Assembly (NCBI RefSeq): GCF_022267315.1
Contig: NZ_JAIKLE010000010.1
Coordinates: 1 to 64,000, forward strand
Length of the DNA: 64,000 nucleotides
Direction: 5' to 3'
Source: Maribellus maritimus
Lineage (GTDB): Bacteria; Bacteroidota; Bacteroidia; Bacteroidales; Prolixibacteraceae
The position numbers and the translations under genes are program-made. Shown piece by piece: positions 17,334 to 27,765 of this stretch; the stretch's first letter is position 1; every line of letters starts with the position of its first letter. The notes under the pieces are model-generated. The model searched no databases. It saw only the letters and a program-made list of their open reading frames with translations, and was not told the DNA's origin.

Positions 17334-20213
17334 CTATTTTCCGGTGCCGTTCAGCTCCTCTTTCAAATATTTTGCGGTAAACGACTTTTTGTTTTTGATG
17401 ATTTCTTCGGGAGTACCCGTGCATAAAATTTGTCCGCCGTTTTTGCCGCCTTCCGGTCCTATATCGATAATGTGATCAGCCACTTTTATCACATCCATGT
17501 TGTGTTCAATAACAATCACGGTATTTCCTTTTTCAACCAGTTTATTCAGTACTTCCAACAACACACGAATATCTTCAAAATGAAGTCCGGTTGTAGGTTC
17601 ATCCAGAATATAAATGGTTTTACCGGTATCGCGTTTGGCCAGTTCCGAAGCCAGTTTTACACGTTGCGATTCACCTCCCGAGAGTGTAGTTGACGACTGC
17701 CCCAGTGTAATATACCCGAGACCAACCTCTTTTAATGTTTTTAATTTATTGGAAATAGAAGGAATATTTTCAAAAAACTCTACGCCCTGGTTTATCGTCA
17801 TATCCAGTACGTCGCTAATGGATTTCCCTTTATAACGAACTTCCAGTGTTTCGCGATTGTAACGTTTGCCGTTGCATTTATCACAGTGCACATACACATC
17901 GGGGAGGAAATTCATTTCAATAAGTTTTAGTCCGCCCCCCTGGCACTCCTCACAACGACCGCCTTTTACGTTAAAAGAAAAACGCCCCGGTTTGTAGGCT
18001 CTGATTTTTGCTTCTGGAAGCTGGGCAAACAGATTCCGAATATCTGAAAACACTCCGGTATAGGTTACCGGGTTTGAACGTGGTGTACGTCCGATGGGGG
18101 ATTGATCTACGCGAATAACCTTGTCAATCAGTTCCAGTCCTTCCACTTTCCTGTAAGGAAGCGGATCTTCCAGCGATTTATAAAAATGCTGGCTTAAAAT
18201 GGGCTGTAAGGTTGCATTTATCAATGTTGATTTTCCACTACCTGAAACACCTGTTACACAAATAAATCTCCCGAGCGGAATTTCCAGGTTTACATTTTTC
18301 AGGTTGTTTCCGGAACAACCTTTTATCTTTAACATTTCCGACTTTCCATTCCTGCGTTTGGCGGGCACAGGAATCTGTCTGCGATCATTCAAATAATCGG
18401 ATGTTAATGTTTTTGCTTTTAACACATCAACCGGTTTTCCTGCTGCAACCACTTCCCCTCCGTGTCGTCCGGCATGTGGTCCCATGTCGATAAGGTGGTC
18501 GGCATGAAGCATCGTTTCTTTGTCGTGCTCCACTACAATCACTGAGTTTCCGGTATCTCGCAACTGTTCCAGAGCCTGAATCAATTTAAGGTTATCGCGG
18601 TGATGCAGTCCAATGCTGGGTTCATCAAGAATATACAACACATTCACCAACTGAGAGCCAATTTGCGTAGCCAGCCGGATACGTTGTGATTCACCGCCCG
18701 ACAGGGTTCGCGCTGTACGGTCGAGCGAAAGATAATCGAGCCCCACACCAAGCATAAACCCTAACCGGTCGCGAATTTCTTTGATTACTTCGGTTGCTAT
18801 TTTTTGTTGACGATCGGAAAGACGTTCTTCCAAACCTAAAAACCATTCACCCAATTCTTTTAAATCCAAACGGGCAAGTTCCGAGATATTTTTCCCGTCG
18901 ATTTTAAAATGCAGCGACTCCTTTTTTAGCCGCATTCCCCCGCACTCAGGACAAACCGTTGTTTTTACAAACTGGCTGGCCCATTTCTGTGCGGTTTTCG
19001 ATGGGTTGTCTTCCCGCTGGCTATCGATGTATTTCACCACTCCTTCATAACTCATCATATAATTCATACTGGAGCCAAGTGGTGTATTTTTTAGTTGAAT
19101 GCGTTCATTGGTTCCAAACAAAACCGCATTTAATCCTTCTTCCGAAATATCTTTTACTGGTGTTTTCAGCGTAAAATCGTATTTTTCGCCCAAGGCTTCG
19201 ATCTGCCAGAAAATGAGTGAATTTTTGTATGGTCCCAGCGGGGCAATCCCTCCTTTTCCAATACTTTTATTTTTATCAGGAACAATTTTATCAATGTCGA
19301 TTTCGGTAACACGTCCCAAGCCGTTGCATTTTGGGCAGGCACCCTGCGGCGAGTTAAACGAAAAATTATGCGGAGCCGGTTCTGCGTACGAAATCCCTGT
19401 GGTAGGACACATCAGCAAACGGCTGTAATATTTGGCTTCTCCGGTTTCATGGTCAAGAATCATTAAAATTCCATGGCCATGTTTCATCGCAGTCTGTACC
19501 GTTTCTTTTAATCGTTTATCGCCGGCATCGTTTACCACCAGCTTGTCGATAACAATTTCGATAAAGTGATTTTTATAACGGTCAACACGATGGTTATGCT
19601 TCAGCTCGGTTACTTCTCCATCAATGCGGGCATACAAAAATCCTTTCCGAAGTATTTGTTCAAACAGTTCCCTGTAATGCCCTTTCCGGCCTTTTACAAC
19701 TGGTGCAAGTATATGAATACGCTTTCCTTTAAAATCGCTTTTTATAAGTTGAAGTATTTTTTCGTCGGTGTATTTCACCATTTTTTCGCCGGTATTGTAG
19801 GAAAATGCTTCACCGGCACGGGCATACAACAGTCGCAGAAAGTCGTATATTTCCGTAACCGTTCCCACTGTTGAACGGGGATTCCGTGTGGTAACTTTCT
19901 GTTCGATAGAGATTACGGGGCTCAAACCGGTAATTTTATCCACATCCGGGCGTTCCATATTCCCCAGGAAAGACCGTGCATACGCTGAAAAAGTCTCGAT
20001 GTAACGACGCTGGCCTTCTGCATAAATGGTGTCAAAGGCAAGAGACGATTTTCCGCTTCCGCTTAAGCCGGTAATTACGGTTAGTTTATTTCTTGGGATA
20101 TCAACACTAATATTCCTTAGGTTGTGGACTCGGGCACCATGCACCGATATAATTTCTTCCTCCTCAACAAAGTCCTTATACTCTTCTGTTTCTATTACTC
20201 TCGGATTAACCAT
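17334..20213 (-). CDS. uvrA: Excinuclease ABC subunit A
   Basis: 959 residues, normal length for UvrA. Walker A motifs are at 49-57 (GLSGSGKSS) and about 655-663 (GVSGSGKST). ABC signature sequences appear as '[12 protein letters not shown]' and '[12 protein letters not shown]'. Zinc-binding cysteine pairs are seen in CPKCNG, CPECGG, CEECQGG and CDKCNG. UvrA binds DNA lesions as a dimer and loads UvrB in nucleotide excision repair. ATG 20213 gives a short N-terminal extension (residues 1-20, acidic) before the conserved '[14 protein letters not shown]'. It is probably monocistronic or shares a message with the kinase gene downstream. Confidence 0.98.
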   Translation of the reverse strand: MVNPRVIETEEYKDFVEEEEIISVHGARVHNLRNISVDIPRNKLTVITGLSGSGKSSLAFDTIYAEGQRRYIETFSAYARSFLGNMERPDVDKITGLSPVISIEQKVTTRNPRSTVGTVTEIYDFLRLLYARAGEAFSYNTGEKMVKYTDEKILQLIKSDFKGKRIHILAPVVKGRKGHYRELFEQILRKGFLYARIDGEVTELKHNHRVDRYKNHFIEIVIDKLVVNDAGDKRLKETVQTAMKHGHGILMILDHETGEAKYYSRLLMCPTTGISYAEPAPHNFSFNSPQGACPKCNGLGRVTEIDIDKIVPDKNKSIGKGGIAPLGPYKNSLIFWQIEALGEKYDFTLKTPVKDISEEGLNAVLFGTNERIQLKNTPLGSSMNYMMSYEGVVKYIDSQREDNPSKTAQKWASQFVKTTVCPECGGMRLKKESLHFKIDGKNISELARLDLKELGEWFLGLEERLSDRQQKIATEVIKEIRDRLGFMLGVGLDYLSLDRTARTLSGGESQRIRLATQIGSQLVNVLYILDEPSIGLHHRDNLKLIQALEQLRDTGNSVIVVEHDKETMLHADHLIDMGPHAGRHGGEVVAAGKPVDVLKAKTLTSDYLNDRRQIPVPAKRRNGKSEMLKIKGCSGNNLKNVNLEIPLGRFICVTGVSGSGKSTLINATLQPILSQHFYKSLEDPLPYRKVEGLELIDKVIRVDQSPIGRTPRSNPVTYTGVFSDIRNLFAQLPEAKIRAYKPGRFSFNVKGGRCEECQGGGLKLIEMNFLPDVYVHCDKCNGKRYNRETLEVRYKGKSISDVLDMTINQGVEFFENIPSISNKLKTLKEVGLGYITLGQSSTTLSGGESQRVKLASELAKRDTGKTIYILDEPTTGLHFEDIRVLLEVLNKLVEKGNTVIVIEHNMDVIKVADHIIDIGPEGGKNGGQILCTGTPEEIIKNKKSFTAKYLKEELNGTGK

Positions 20214-20439
20214 AGAAAGATTTACTGTTTCAACTACAATTTTAAGATCTGTTCCTCATGTATGTGCAAATTCAACTCCGTTAAATCAAAAATTTAAAAA
20301 TTCCACAACACAACTCAAACATGCATTTTCTGCTTCATCTCACATCAGAAACTAATTTTGTTGGTGCAGTTGCGAATATTCATTTTTTATAAATTAGTTA
20401 ATCAAACGTTCTTTTGTAATGCACATCGAAACAATTATC

Positions 20440-21366
20440 CTAACTTTCAACTTTTTCCAGCACCGGAATTTCGATCACATATTTTTTTGCACCCGGATTT
20501 TTTAAATAAGTCTGGCGAAGCCAGGGATTAAAATCCTTAAGCAATTTATAATTGATTCCCTGCTCTTTGGCAAAATCGGCAAAATCTTCCACTGTGCCAT
20601 TGATTTCGACACTGCGGGTAGTTATCACCGGGTATTTTTCGTCTTCCGAAATATAAAAATTATATAACTCAGGATTTTCCATAATGAGTTTTAAAGCAGC
20701 AATCCGGAACACATATCTCCCGGTTTCTTCCACCAACAGCAAATCGAAGTACGATTCATTTTTCTGGCGTAAAATCTGTCGTGCCATTCCTGTTGGTCCA
20801 GCATTATAGGCCGCGGCCACCATGGTCCAGCTTTGGTACTTTTGGTAGGCCTTTAACAAATAATCGCAGGCTGCATAAGTTGCTTTTTCTACATGATAAC
20901 GTTCGTCAACCTCACTGTTTACTAGCAAACCATACTCCTGGGCAGTTCCTTTTAGAAACTGCCAAAAACCTACAGCACCAGCCGGTGATACCGCACGGGG
21001 ATTTAAACCGCTTTCTGCAACTGCCAGATATTTAAAATCTTCAGGTACGCCTTTTTCCTTCAAAATGGGTTCTATAATTGAAAAATAACGCGGTGCAAGT
21101 TTGATGTACCGCATGGTTTGCGAGTGAAAATAGGCATTGGAAAGTAACTCCCTGTCAAGTGCTTCCTTAACATCAAAACGATTGAGAGGCAGCCACTCAC
21201 CCGCAAAAGCAACCGAATCGGGTATAAAGGGCGAGCGGTATTCTGTATGTTTTACCACTACCACCTCCTCTGGGTCTTTATCGGTTGCCGAACTAAAAAC
21301 TACAATTACAAAAACTACTCCTGCCACCAGAATTACCGGCAGAATAATCCTCCACCACAATTTCAT
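20440..21366 (-). CDS. Membrane-anchored lytic transglycosylase (SLT domain)
   Basis: 308 residues from ATG 21366. An N-terminal transmembrane anchor is at about 5-26. The SLT catalytic domain has Glu in 'LAVAESGLNPRAVSPAGAVG' (E-S-G-L), followed by 'FWQFLKGTAQEYGL' and the 'AAYNAGP' block. The remaining ~70 residues ('VEINGTVEDFADFAKEQGIN') resemble a LysM-like or MltD-type tail. Such enzymes cleave peptidoglycan between MurNAc and GlcNAc, making anhydro-muropeptides. There are no obvious operon partners: about 226 bp separates it from uvrA downstream. Confidence 0.9.
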   Translation of the reverse strand: MKLWWRIILPVILVAGVVFVIVVFSSATDKDPEEVVVVKHTEYRSPFIPDSVAFAGEWLPLNRFDVKEALDRELLSNAYFHSQTMRYIKLAPRYFSIIEPILKEKGVPEDFKYLAVAESGLNPRAVSPAGAVGFWQFLKGTAQEYGLLVNSEVDERYHVEKATYAACDYLLKAYQKYQSWTMVAAAYNAGPTGMARQILRQKNESYFDLLLVEETGRYVFRIAALKLIMENPELYNFYISEDEKYPVITTRSVEINGTVEDFADFAKEQGINYKLLKDFNPWLRQTYLKNPGAKKYVIEIPVLEKVES

Positions 21367-22192
21367 TTTCAACTCCTTTTTAATTGATTTTTGAATCCGC
21401 TAAAATACATTTTTCGTTGTTGCATTACAACTCCAACAAACGGAAATTCATTTGGTTGTAAAAAGATTTTTTGAGGCATTACCCTGATAAATTATCAACA
21501 TACAGAACCACCTTTATTTTCGTTGTGAAAAGGCTTGTCGCTTTGAATTTAAATCGCTGTCCGAACCTTAAAACACGAGCAACATTCACGTTATAGCAGT
21601 TTTTGAGCCCAGCCTGTATTTTGAGCCAAAAAAAAGTTAGCTTTCATACAAAAAGAATAAGCAGCGAAGTTAATGTCATTTTGGCCTCAATGCTCACCCC
21701 GCACACAAAAATATCGTATGAATGGAGGCAAAACAGAAGCTGTCTAATTTTGTCTTCCATAATCCTTCACTATTTAAATCCAATATTTTCACCCTTAATT
21801 TTTATTAAATCTTTGTAAACATTTTTTAACAGAACTTACACCGGATAGCAACATTTCTTTCACATTTAAGGCTAACCTTTGCGGCCAAATGGAAATGGAA
21901 AAAAATGGGAAAAAGATATCTTATAAATAAGGCGTCAGACAATCGTTTAACCTTTTTGCTGACTTTATTTATTACCGGTAATTTTATCAGAAGTATCAAA
22001 TGGAATAGATTGGTTTAAAAATGAAAAACGATACGACTTTAAAACCAGCTATTCCTAAATCAGGATAAACCCACACCCAACAACCTTCTAAAAAATAAAC
22101 GATTGAAAGATATACATCTGTCAAAATGGTATTGATATGCCTCAAAAAAAGAAAACTTGAAAATTCACATTATAACCAAAATTTATTCGTGT
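21367..22192. other. 826-bp gene-poor region before the second susC
   Basis: No convincing gene was found on either strand. An imperfect promoter box TAACCTTTG lies at 21873-21881 with T-rich DNA before it, so the susC transcript may start near 21888 and carry a leader of about 300 bases. Two very short ATG frames within it (from 21905 and 22021) have no supporting feature. The lytic transglycosylase promoter should lie at the left end on the minus strand. Confidence 0.4.
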
Positions 22193-25100
22193 ATGAAAAA
22201 AATTCTATTCATTATTGGATTTTTAATTTGGGCATCGTTTTCGATGGCTCAAAATATTCAAATCAGCGGAAAAGTAACCGACGAATCCGGAGTCTCGCTT
22301 CCTGGCGTGGCAGTCATGGAAAAAGGAACAACCAATGGTTCAGTAACCAATCAGGACGGAATCTACCAAATCGCAACAGCATCAAACAGCACATTGATAT
22401 TCTCGTTTATGGGTTACAACACAACAGAGGTTGCTGTTAAAAGTCAAAACCAAATCAATGTCGTTCTGGAAGAAAATGTTCGTGCAATTGATGAGGTAGT
22501 AGTTACGGCACTTGGAATCAGCCAGGAGAAAAAATCGCTGGGATACGCGACACAGGAAGTGGATGCCGAAGTCATTACCAGCGTTAATGCACCCAACATG
22601 GGAAACATGCTTAGCGGACAGGTTGCCGGACTTACAGTAAATACCAAAACCGGTATGTTTCAAAATCCGGAGTTTGAACTTCGGGGAAAATCTCCTTTAA
22701 TTGTAGTGGATGAAATTCCCGTTGAAACCGATTTTTTTGATATCTCTGCAACCGATATTGAAAACATAGTTGTACTTAAAGGCCCTACTGCTTCCTCTCT
22801 TTATGGCTCCAGAGGGCGAAACGGTGCTATTCTTATCACTACAAAAAATGCAAAAAACGAAGGGCTTGAAATTACTGTTTCAAACTCCACGATGGTGTCA
22901 GCAGGCTATACAGTCTTCCCGGAAACCCAGACCGAATACGGAAACGGATCAAATGGCCAATATGAATTCTGGGACGGGCAGGATGGAGGTATCTCAGACG
23001 GCGATATGATTTGGGGACCAAAATTTTCTGATAATCTTGAAATACCGCAGTGGAACAGCCCGATTTATGATAATGTTACCGGTGAAACCATTCCCTGGTG
23101 GGGTGATGTTTCCGGAACGCAATACGACGACAAATCTCGATATTCCAGAGTTCCAATACCATGGGAATACCACAATAACCTCAAAGACTTTATGAGAACC
23201 GGTATCATTTCAACCACCAATTTCTCCATCGCATCAAAAAGTAAAAAGGCTTCAACACGGCTTTCGGGCTTTTATCAGTCAGAAAGAGGAAGAGTGCCAA
23301 ACTCCAATCTTAAAACCGGCGGATTAACATTTAATGCTGCCTATAATTTAAGCGAAAACCTCACTCTTGACGCAAAACTTTCCTATAACAAAGTCTACTC
23401 GCCCAATTATCCGCGCTACGGATACGGCCCCAAAAACCACATGTATACCATTTTGATCTGGATGGGTGATGATGTTGACGGACAAGAGCTTCGTGAGCAT
23501 TTTTATGTTCCAGGCCAGGAAGGATACCGCCAGGCCAACTACAACTATGCCTGGTACAACAATGTTTATTTTGCTGCTCACGAACTAAATCAAAAACACG
23601 ACAGAAATACTGTAAACGGCCAAATCAAATTAAAATGGGATATCACTGATGAATTGAGTATCCAGGGACGATCTTCTGCGGTATTAAAACATCTTTTTGA
23701 AGACAGAGAAAGCCCAAAAACATATCTGAATTATGGGGACCCCAGGGAAGGTGATTACAAAACCTGGAACACCGACTGGTTAAACGTTGATAATGACCTG
23801 CTTCTTTCGTATAGCAATGATTTTTCCGAAAACTTCGGACTAAGTGCTAACGCCGGAGCTTCAATGTTTTACAGAAAATACCAACAGGAATATAATGCTA
23901 CCGACGGACTTGTTGTTCCCTGGGTTTACAGTTTGAACAATTCTTTGGGAAATGTAAAAGCGTCAACCAACTATCAGGAAAGAGAAATCAGAAGTGTTTT
24001 CGGAACGGTAACAATGGACTTGATAAATTCGTTCTTCCTTACTCTGACGGCGCGAAACGACTGGTCTTCAACGCTGCCTGAGTCTAATAATTCATACTTT
24101 TATCCATCTGTTTCATTAAGTACACTTGTTTCAAACCTGATTGAATTACCTGAGACTTTTGACTACTTGAAACTATATGGATCCTGGGCTGAGGTTTCAA
24201 GCGATTTGTCTCCATATCAGACTTCATCTTACTACTCCAATGCAGGAATGTATAACGGAAGTTCAAAAGTAAGCTATCCGGAAACCATTGTAAACCCGAA
24301 TATAAAACCCGAAAAATCAACTTCCTTTGAGCTGGGTCTTTCTTCTGTATTTTTCAAAAACAGGTTGAGTTTGGATCTCACCTATTACAACATTGTTGAC
24401 GAAAACCAGATTATTGACCTTCCTACTTCGGAGGCCAGCGGTTTTAATTCAAGAAAAGTTAACGGTAACCAATATACGACCAATGGTTTTGAAGTAATGC
24501 TAAACGCAAATCCGGTTCGGAACAATAACTTTAGATGGGATGTTGGTCTGAACTGGACAACAAGTGTAAAAAAACTGACCGAAATTTACGGAGGAGCAGA
24601 AAAATACGGGAACTATTCGTTAAACGAACGTGTTGATAACTATTATTCCACCGGCTGGATGAAAACTGCCGATGGAGAATTAATCGTTTCAGAAGAAACA
24701 GGGTTACCGACAAGAGATCCTTATCCTCAAATGTTTGGGCATTTGGCTCCGAACTGGAGATTTGGATTGCAAAACCATTTTAAGTATAAAAAACTTTCGC
24801 TTGATGTTGACATCGACGGAGTTGTTGGAGGCGTAATCCGTTCTCTTTCTGTTGAAAAAATGTGGTGGGGTGGAAAACATCCAAATTCAACAAAATACCG
24901 CGATGAAGAATACGCAGCCGGACACGCGATATATGTTCCTGATGCGGTAAATGTTGTTAATGGCGAACTCACTACTGATACCGATGGAAATGTAATTTCT
25001 GACACTCGAGAATATAAAACAAATACCACCGCAGTAAGCTGGCAAACCTGGGCACAAAACTACCCGTATCGTGCGAAAGTTACTGAAGAAGAAAGCAAAA

Positions 25101-25336
25101 CATTCGCCAATGTGTTTGACAGAAGTTATGTAAAACTCAGAAAAGTGGCTTTTAACTACGACCTGACCGATTTGATTGGCTCAAATGTGTTTAAAAAAGT
25201 TGAAGCTACTGCCTACGGATATAACCTGTTAATGTGGAAAAAAGCCCAGATTATCGATCCTGATTATGGGAATGATGATGATTTGCAGGATCCATCGACA
25301 AGATATCTTGGACTGGGATTAACCGTAACATTTTAA
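22193..25336 (+). CDS. SusC/RagA-family TonB-dependent transporter (no STN domain)
   Basis: 1047 residues from ATG 22193 (MKKILFIIGFL), preferred over an upstream TTG at 22157 because it begins the signal peptide (cut near SMA-Q). A carboxypeptidase-regulatory-like domain follows at about 24-105 ('ISGKVTDESGVSLPGVAVM'). Then come a TonB-box region 'EVVVTALGIS', the plug ('IENIVVLKGPTASSLYGS') and a long barrel ending in aromatic F. Unlike the first SusC in this window it lacks an STN domain, so regulation is not by direct anti-sigma contact. It pairs with the SusD gene 23 bp downstream. The partners (GDPD and PHP phosphoesterases) suggest a phosphodiester-containing ligand. Confidence 0.95.
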   Translation: MKKILFIIGFLIWASFSMAQNIQISGKVTDESGVSLPGVAVMEKGTTNGSVTNQDGIYQIATASNSTLIFSFMGYNTTEVAVKSQNQINVVLEENVRAIDEVVVTALGISQEKKSLGYATQEVDAEVITSVNAPNMGNMLSGQVAGLTVNTKTGMFQNPEFELRGKSPLIVVDEIPVETDFFDISATDIENIVVLKGPTASSLYGSRGRNGAILITTKNAKNEGLEITVSNSTMVSAGYTVFPETQTEYGNGSNGQYEFWDGQDGGISDGDMIWGPKFSDNLEIPQWNSPIYDNVTGETIPWWGDVSGTQYDDKSRYSRVPIPWEYHNNLKDFMRTGIISTTNFSIASKSKKASTRLSGFYQSERGRVPNSNLKTGGLTFNAAYNLSENLTLDAKLSYNKVYSPNYPRYGYGPKNHMYTILIWMGDDVDGQELREHFYVPGQEGYRQANYNYAWYNNVYFAAHELNQKHDRNTVNGQIKLKWDITDELSIQGRSSAVLKHLFEDRESPKTYLNYGDPREGDYKTWNTDWLNVDNDLLLSYSNDFSENFGLSANAGASMFYRKYQQEYNATDGLVVPWVYSLNNSLGNVKASTNYQEREIRSVFGTVTMDLINSFFLTLTARNDWSSTLPESNNSYFYPSVSLSTLVSNLIELPETFDYLKLYGSWAEVSSDLSPYQTSSYYSNAGMYNGSSKVSYPETIVNPNIKPEKSTSFELGLSSVFFKNRLSLDLTYYNIVDENQIIDLPTSEASGFNSRKVNGNQYTTNGFEVMLNANPVRNNNFRWDVGLNWTTSVKKLTEIYGGAEKYGNYSLNERVDNYYSTGWMKTADGELIVSEETGLPTRDPYPQMFGHLAPNWRFGLQNHFKYKKLSLDVDIDGVVGGVIRSLSVEKMWWGGKHPNSTKYRDEEYAAGHAIYVPDAVNVVNGELTTDTDGNVISDTREYKTNTTAVSWQTWAQNYPYRAKVTEEESKTFANVFDRSYVKLRKVAFNYDLTDLIGSNVFKKVEATAYGYNLLMWKKAQIIDPDYGNDDDLQDPSTRYLGLGLTVTF

Positions 25337-25359
25337 TAAATCATTTAAGACTTTTAGAA

Positions 25360-26838
25360 ATGAAAAAATATATTTTATCAGCCATTCTTCTTGTTTTGAT
25401 ATTTAGTTCTTGCAGCGATTTGGAAGAATTGAACATTAATCCGAATAATGTACCGGAAACACATCCTCAGCTTTTGCTTACCAACATTGAGTGGAATGCT
25501 TTCCAGGTAGAAGGGGTAAATCCCATGTTTGCATCGAGAATGATAGTTCAAACTGACGGAGAAAACTCAAATCAGTTTTACAACTGGACAAGGGCTGGTT
25601 TCGATGATTATAACCAGCTTCGAGATGTTACTAAAATGATAGAAGAAGCTGAGCGTATTGAAAATACAGCGTATATCGCTTTAGGGAAATTTTTTCGGGC
25701 CTTTTATTTTTTCCGGCTCACACTGACTTTTGGCGATGTTCCTTATTCCGATGCTTTAAAAGGAGAATCGGAGGAAGTTTATACTCCGGCATATGATACA
25801 CAAAAAGAAATTTTTGCTGGAATCTTAGATGAACTGAAAGAAGCAGACGAATTACTTTCAGACGACAACAGTATTATTGAAGGAGATATTATTTATGAAG
25901 GAAATACAGCTCAATGGAGAAAGCTGATCAACTCCTTCCGCTTGAAAATCTTAATGACGCTTTCAAAAAAAGTATCTGATTCTGATTTGAATGTAGAAAA
26001 TAATTTTGCCGGAATTTTTAACAACTCTCCCATTATCGAATCGAATGAAGACAACGGGCAACTGGTGTTTATTGATGAATTGGGAAGTCGTTACACGGAA
26101 TATAACAGTAGTAGTTATGGTTCGGCCCGCTATATGGATTCAACTTTTGTAAAAAGGCTGCAAGACAGGCATGATCCGCGTTTGTTTATTTTTTGCGGAC
26201 AAACACGTGCAGCCAAAGAAACCGGTTTGGCAATTAACGACTTTACAGCTTATGAAGGTGGCGACCCAATTGCACCATACAACGATGTAAACCTGAAAGC
26301 TGTCGATGGCCTGGTTTCAAAGGTAAATCTCAGGTACACCACCGAACCGACCACCGAACCACATACATTTATCGGATATTCTGAAATGGAATTAATACTC
26401 GCTGAAGCCAGTGTCCGCGGATGGATTACCTCTTCGGCACAGGAACATTATGAAAATGCAGTTAAAGCATCTTTTGAATTTTACAGAGCAAACGCATCCG
26501 ATTATGCAGATTACGTGAGCGAAACTGCCGCTGAAAGCTACCTGCAGGAATCACTGGTTGACTTTTCATCTGCTACTTCAAATGAAGAGAAGCTACGACT
26601 GATAATGATGCAGAAATACATTCCCTCTTTTTTACAGGGAGGCTGGAGAATGTATTTCGACCATCTGCGTACCGGTTATCCTGAATTCAGGATTAATGAA
26701 GGGCTTACACCTCCCACCCGCTGGATGTACCCAACAAGCGAATACCAGGAAAACAGCAACAATGTAACTGAAGCAATTACCAACCAGTTTGGTAGTGGAA
26801 ACGATAAAATCAGAGCAACCCCCTGGTGGCTGCAATAA
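25360..26838 (+). CDS. SusD-like lipoprotein (SusD-like_2 group)
   Basis: 492 residues. The lipoprotein signal ends in FSSC (Cys about 19), followed by 'SDLEELNINPNNVPETHPQL', the hallmark start of the SusD-like_2/SusD_like group that pairs with STN-less SusC proteins. Later blocks 'ALGKFFRAFYFFRLTLTFGD', 'YSEMELILAEASVRGWI' and the end 'RTGYPEFRINEG...PTRWMYP' also fit. It should bind substrate on the surface above the SusC barrel. It lies 23 bp after susC, and a GDPD gene follows about 90 bp later in the same direction. Confidence 0.93.
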   Translation: MKKYILSAILLVLIFSSCSDLEELNINPNNVPETHPQLLLTNIEWNAFQVEGVNPMFASRMIVQTDGENSNQFYNWTRAGFDDYNQLRDVTKMIEEAERIENTAYIALGKFFRAFYFFRLTLTFGDVPYSDALKGESEEVYTPAYDTQKEIFAGILDELKEADELLSDDNSIIEGDIIYEGNTAQWRKLINSFRLKILMTLSKKVSDSDLNVENNFAGIFNNSPIIESNEDNGQLVFIDELGSRYTEYNSSSYGSARYMDSTFVKRLQDRHDPRLFIFCGQTRAAKETGLAINDFTAYEGGDPIAPYNDVNLKAVDGLVSKVNLRYTTEPTTEPHTFIGYSEMELILAEASVRGWITSSAQEHYENAVKASFEFYRANASDYADYVSETAAESYLQESLVDFSSATSNEEKLRLIMMQKYIPSFLQGGWRMYFDHLRTGYPEFRINEGLTPPTRWMYPTSEYQENSNNVTEAITNQFGSGNDKIRATPWWLQ

Positions 26839-26929
26839 GTTCATTCTTTTTTCATAGATCTACTTCAAAGTTGGTCTGTCGGCTCTTTGTCGGCAGACTT
26901 TTCTTTTGTTATAAAATACCAAAATTCTG

Positions 26930-27754
26930 ATGAAAAGAAGAAAATTCATAAAAAATACAAGCCTGACTGCCTTGCTTGCGAGCCCTCCTTTGTTTGTAGA
27001 AACAGGCTCTCAGGAAAAAAATATAAATTCCCTGAACCGGGTTATGCGCGAAAGCCACCGTGGATTCAGCCAGCTTTATCCTGAAAATACAATTCCTGCA
27101 TTTGAAGAAGCAATTAAAACTGGAGTTGACCGCATTGAAATGGATTTGCGTTTAAGCTCCGACGGAGAACTTATGGTTATCCACGATGAAACCGTTGATC
27201 GAACAACCAACGGTAGAGGGAAAGTCATTGAGTTGACATTTTCCGAGCTTAGAAAACTTGATGCCGGTTCGTGGAAATCGTCAAAGTTTAAAGGATTAAA
27301 AATACCTGCTTTAGAAGAAGTGTTTAAAATTGCCAAAAACAATTGTTTTGTAAACATCGACTTAAAAGATGCAAACGCTGTTGAAAAAATGGCAAAACTG
27401 GCGGTTCAAATGGATATGATTGACCAAATTGTGATTACCGGGAAGATACCTGAATGCACAAAAACAATCCGCAAACAAAACAATCGGATTACTATGTTTC
27501 ACGAGTTCTCTGATGATTTTGTAATTCAACACCCCAGACTTGCCGTTCAGGCAATTCGTGAGCAGCAAATCCCCGGAAGTTTAATTAACTTTAAGGCTGC
27601 CAGCAAAACCTTTATCCGGGAAAGTAAACTCCATGGTCTTTCTGTATCGGTATGGGGTGTGTTGGAAGAAACTGATATGAAAAACCTGATTGAAATGGGA
27701 GTTGACTCAATAATGACCGACAACCTTCTGCTTCTCAATAAATTATTATCGTAA
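26930..27754 (+). CDS. Glycerophosphodiester phosphodiesterase (GDPD), exported
   Basis: 274 residues. The N-terminus MKRRKFIKNTSLTALL resembles a Tat signal (R-R-K-F-I) with a short hydrophobic core. The GDPD catalytic set is intact: His43-Arg44 (S-H-R-G), Glu52-Asn53-Thr54, Glu70 and Asp72 (E-M-D), and His85. C-terminal 'LSVSVWGVLEETDMKNLIEM' and 'GVDSIMTDN' are standard. These enzymes split glycerophosphodiesters into glycerol-3-phosphate and an alcohol, in this case probably in the periplasm. It is 11 bp from the PHP gene and directly follows the susC/susD pair, so the four genes probably form one operon. Confidence 0.93.
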   Translation: MKRRKFIKNTSLTALLASPPLFVETGSQEKNINSLNRVMRESHRGFSQLYPENTIPAFEEAIKTGVDRIEMDLRLSSDGELMVIHDETVDRTTNGRGKVIELTFSELRKLDAGSWKSSKFKGLKIPALEEVFKIAKNNCFVNIDLKDANAVEKMAKLAVQMDMIDQIVITGKIPECTKTIRKQNNRITMFHEFSDDFVIQHPRLAVQAIREQQIPGSLINFKAASKTFIRESKLHGLSVSVWGVLEETDMKNLIEMGVDSIMTDNLLLLNKLLS

Positions 27755-27765
27755 ATCAAATAAAA

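Noticed and set aside
22021-22068. 15-codon ORF MKNDTTLKPAIPKSG upstream of the second susC
   Set aside because: No promoter or stem-loop linked to it, and it stops about 125 bp before susC. It looks like chance, unlike the leader at 10481.
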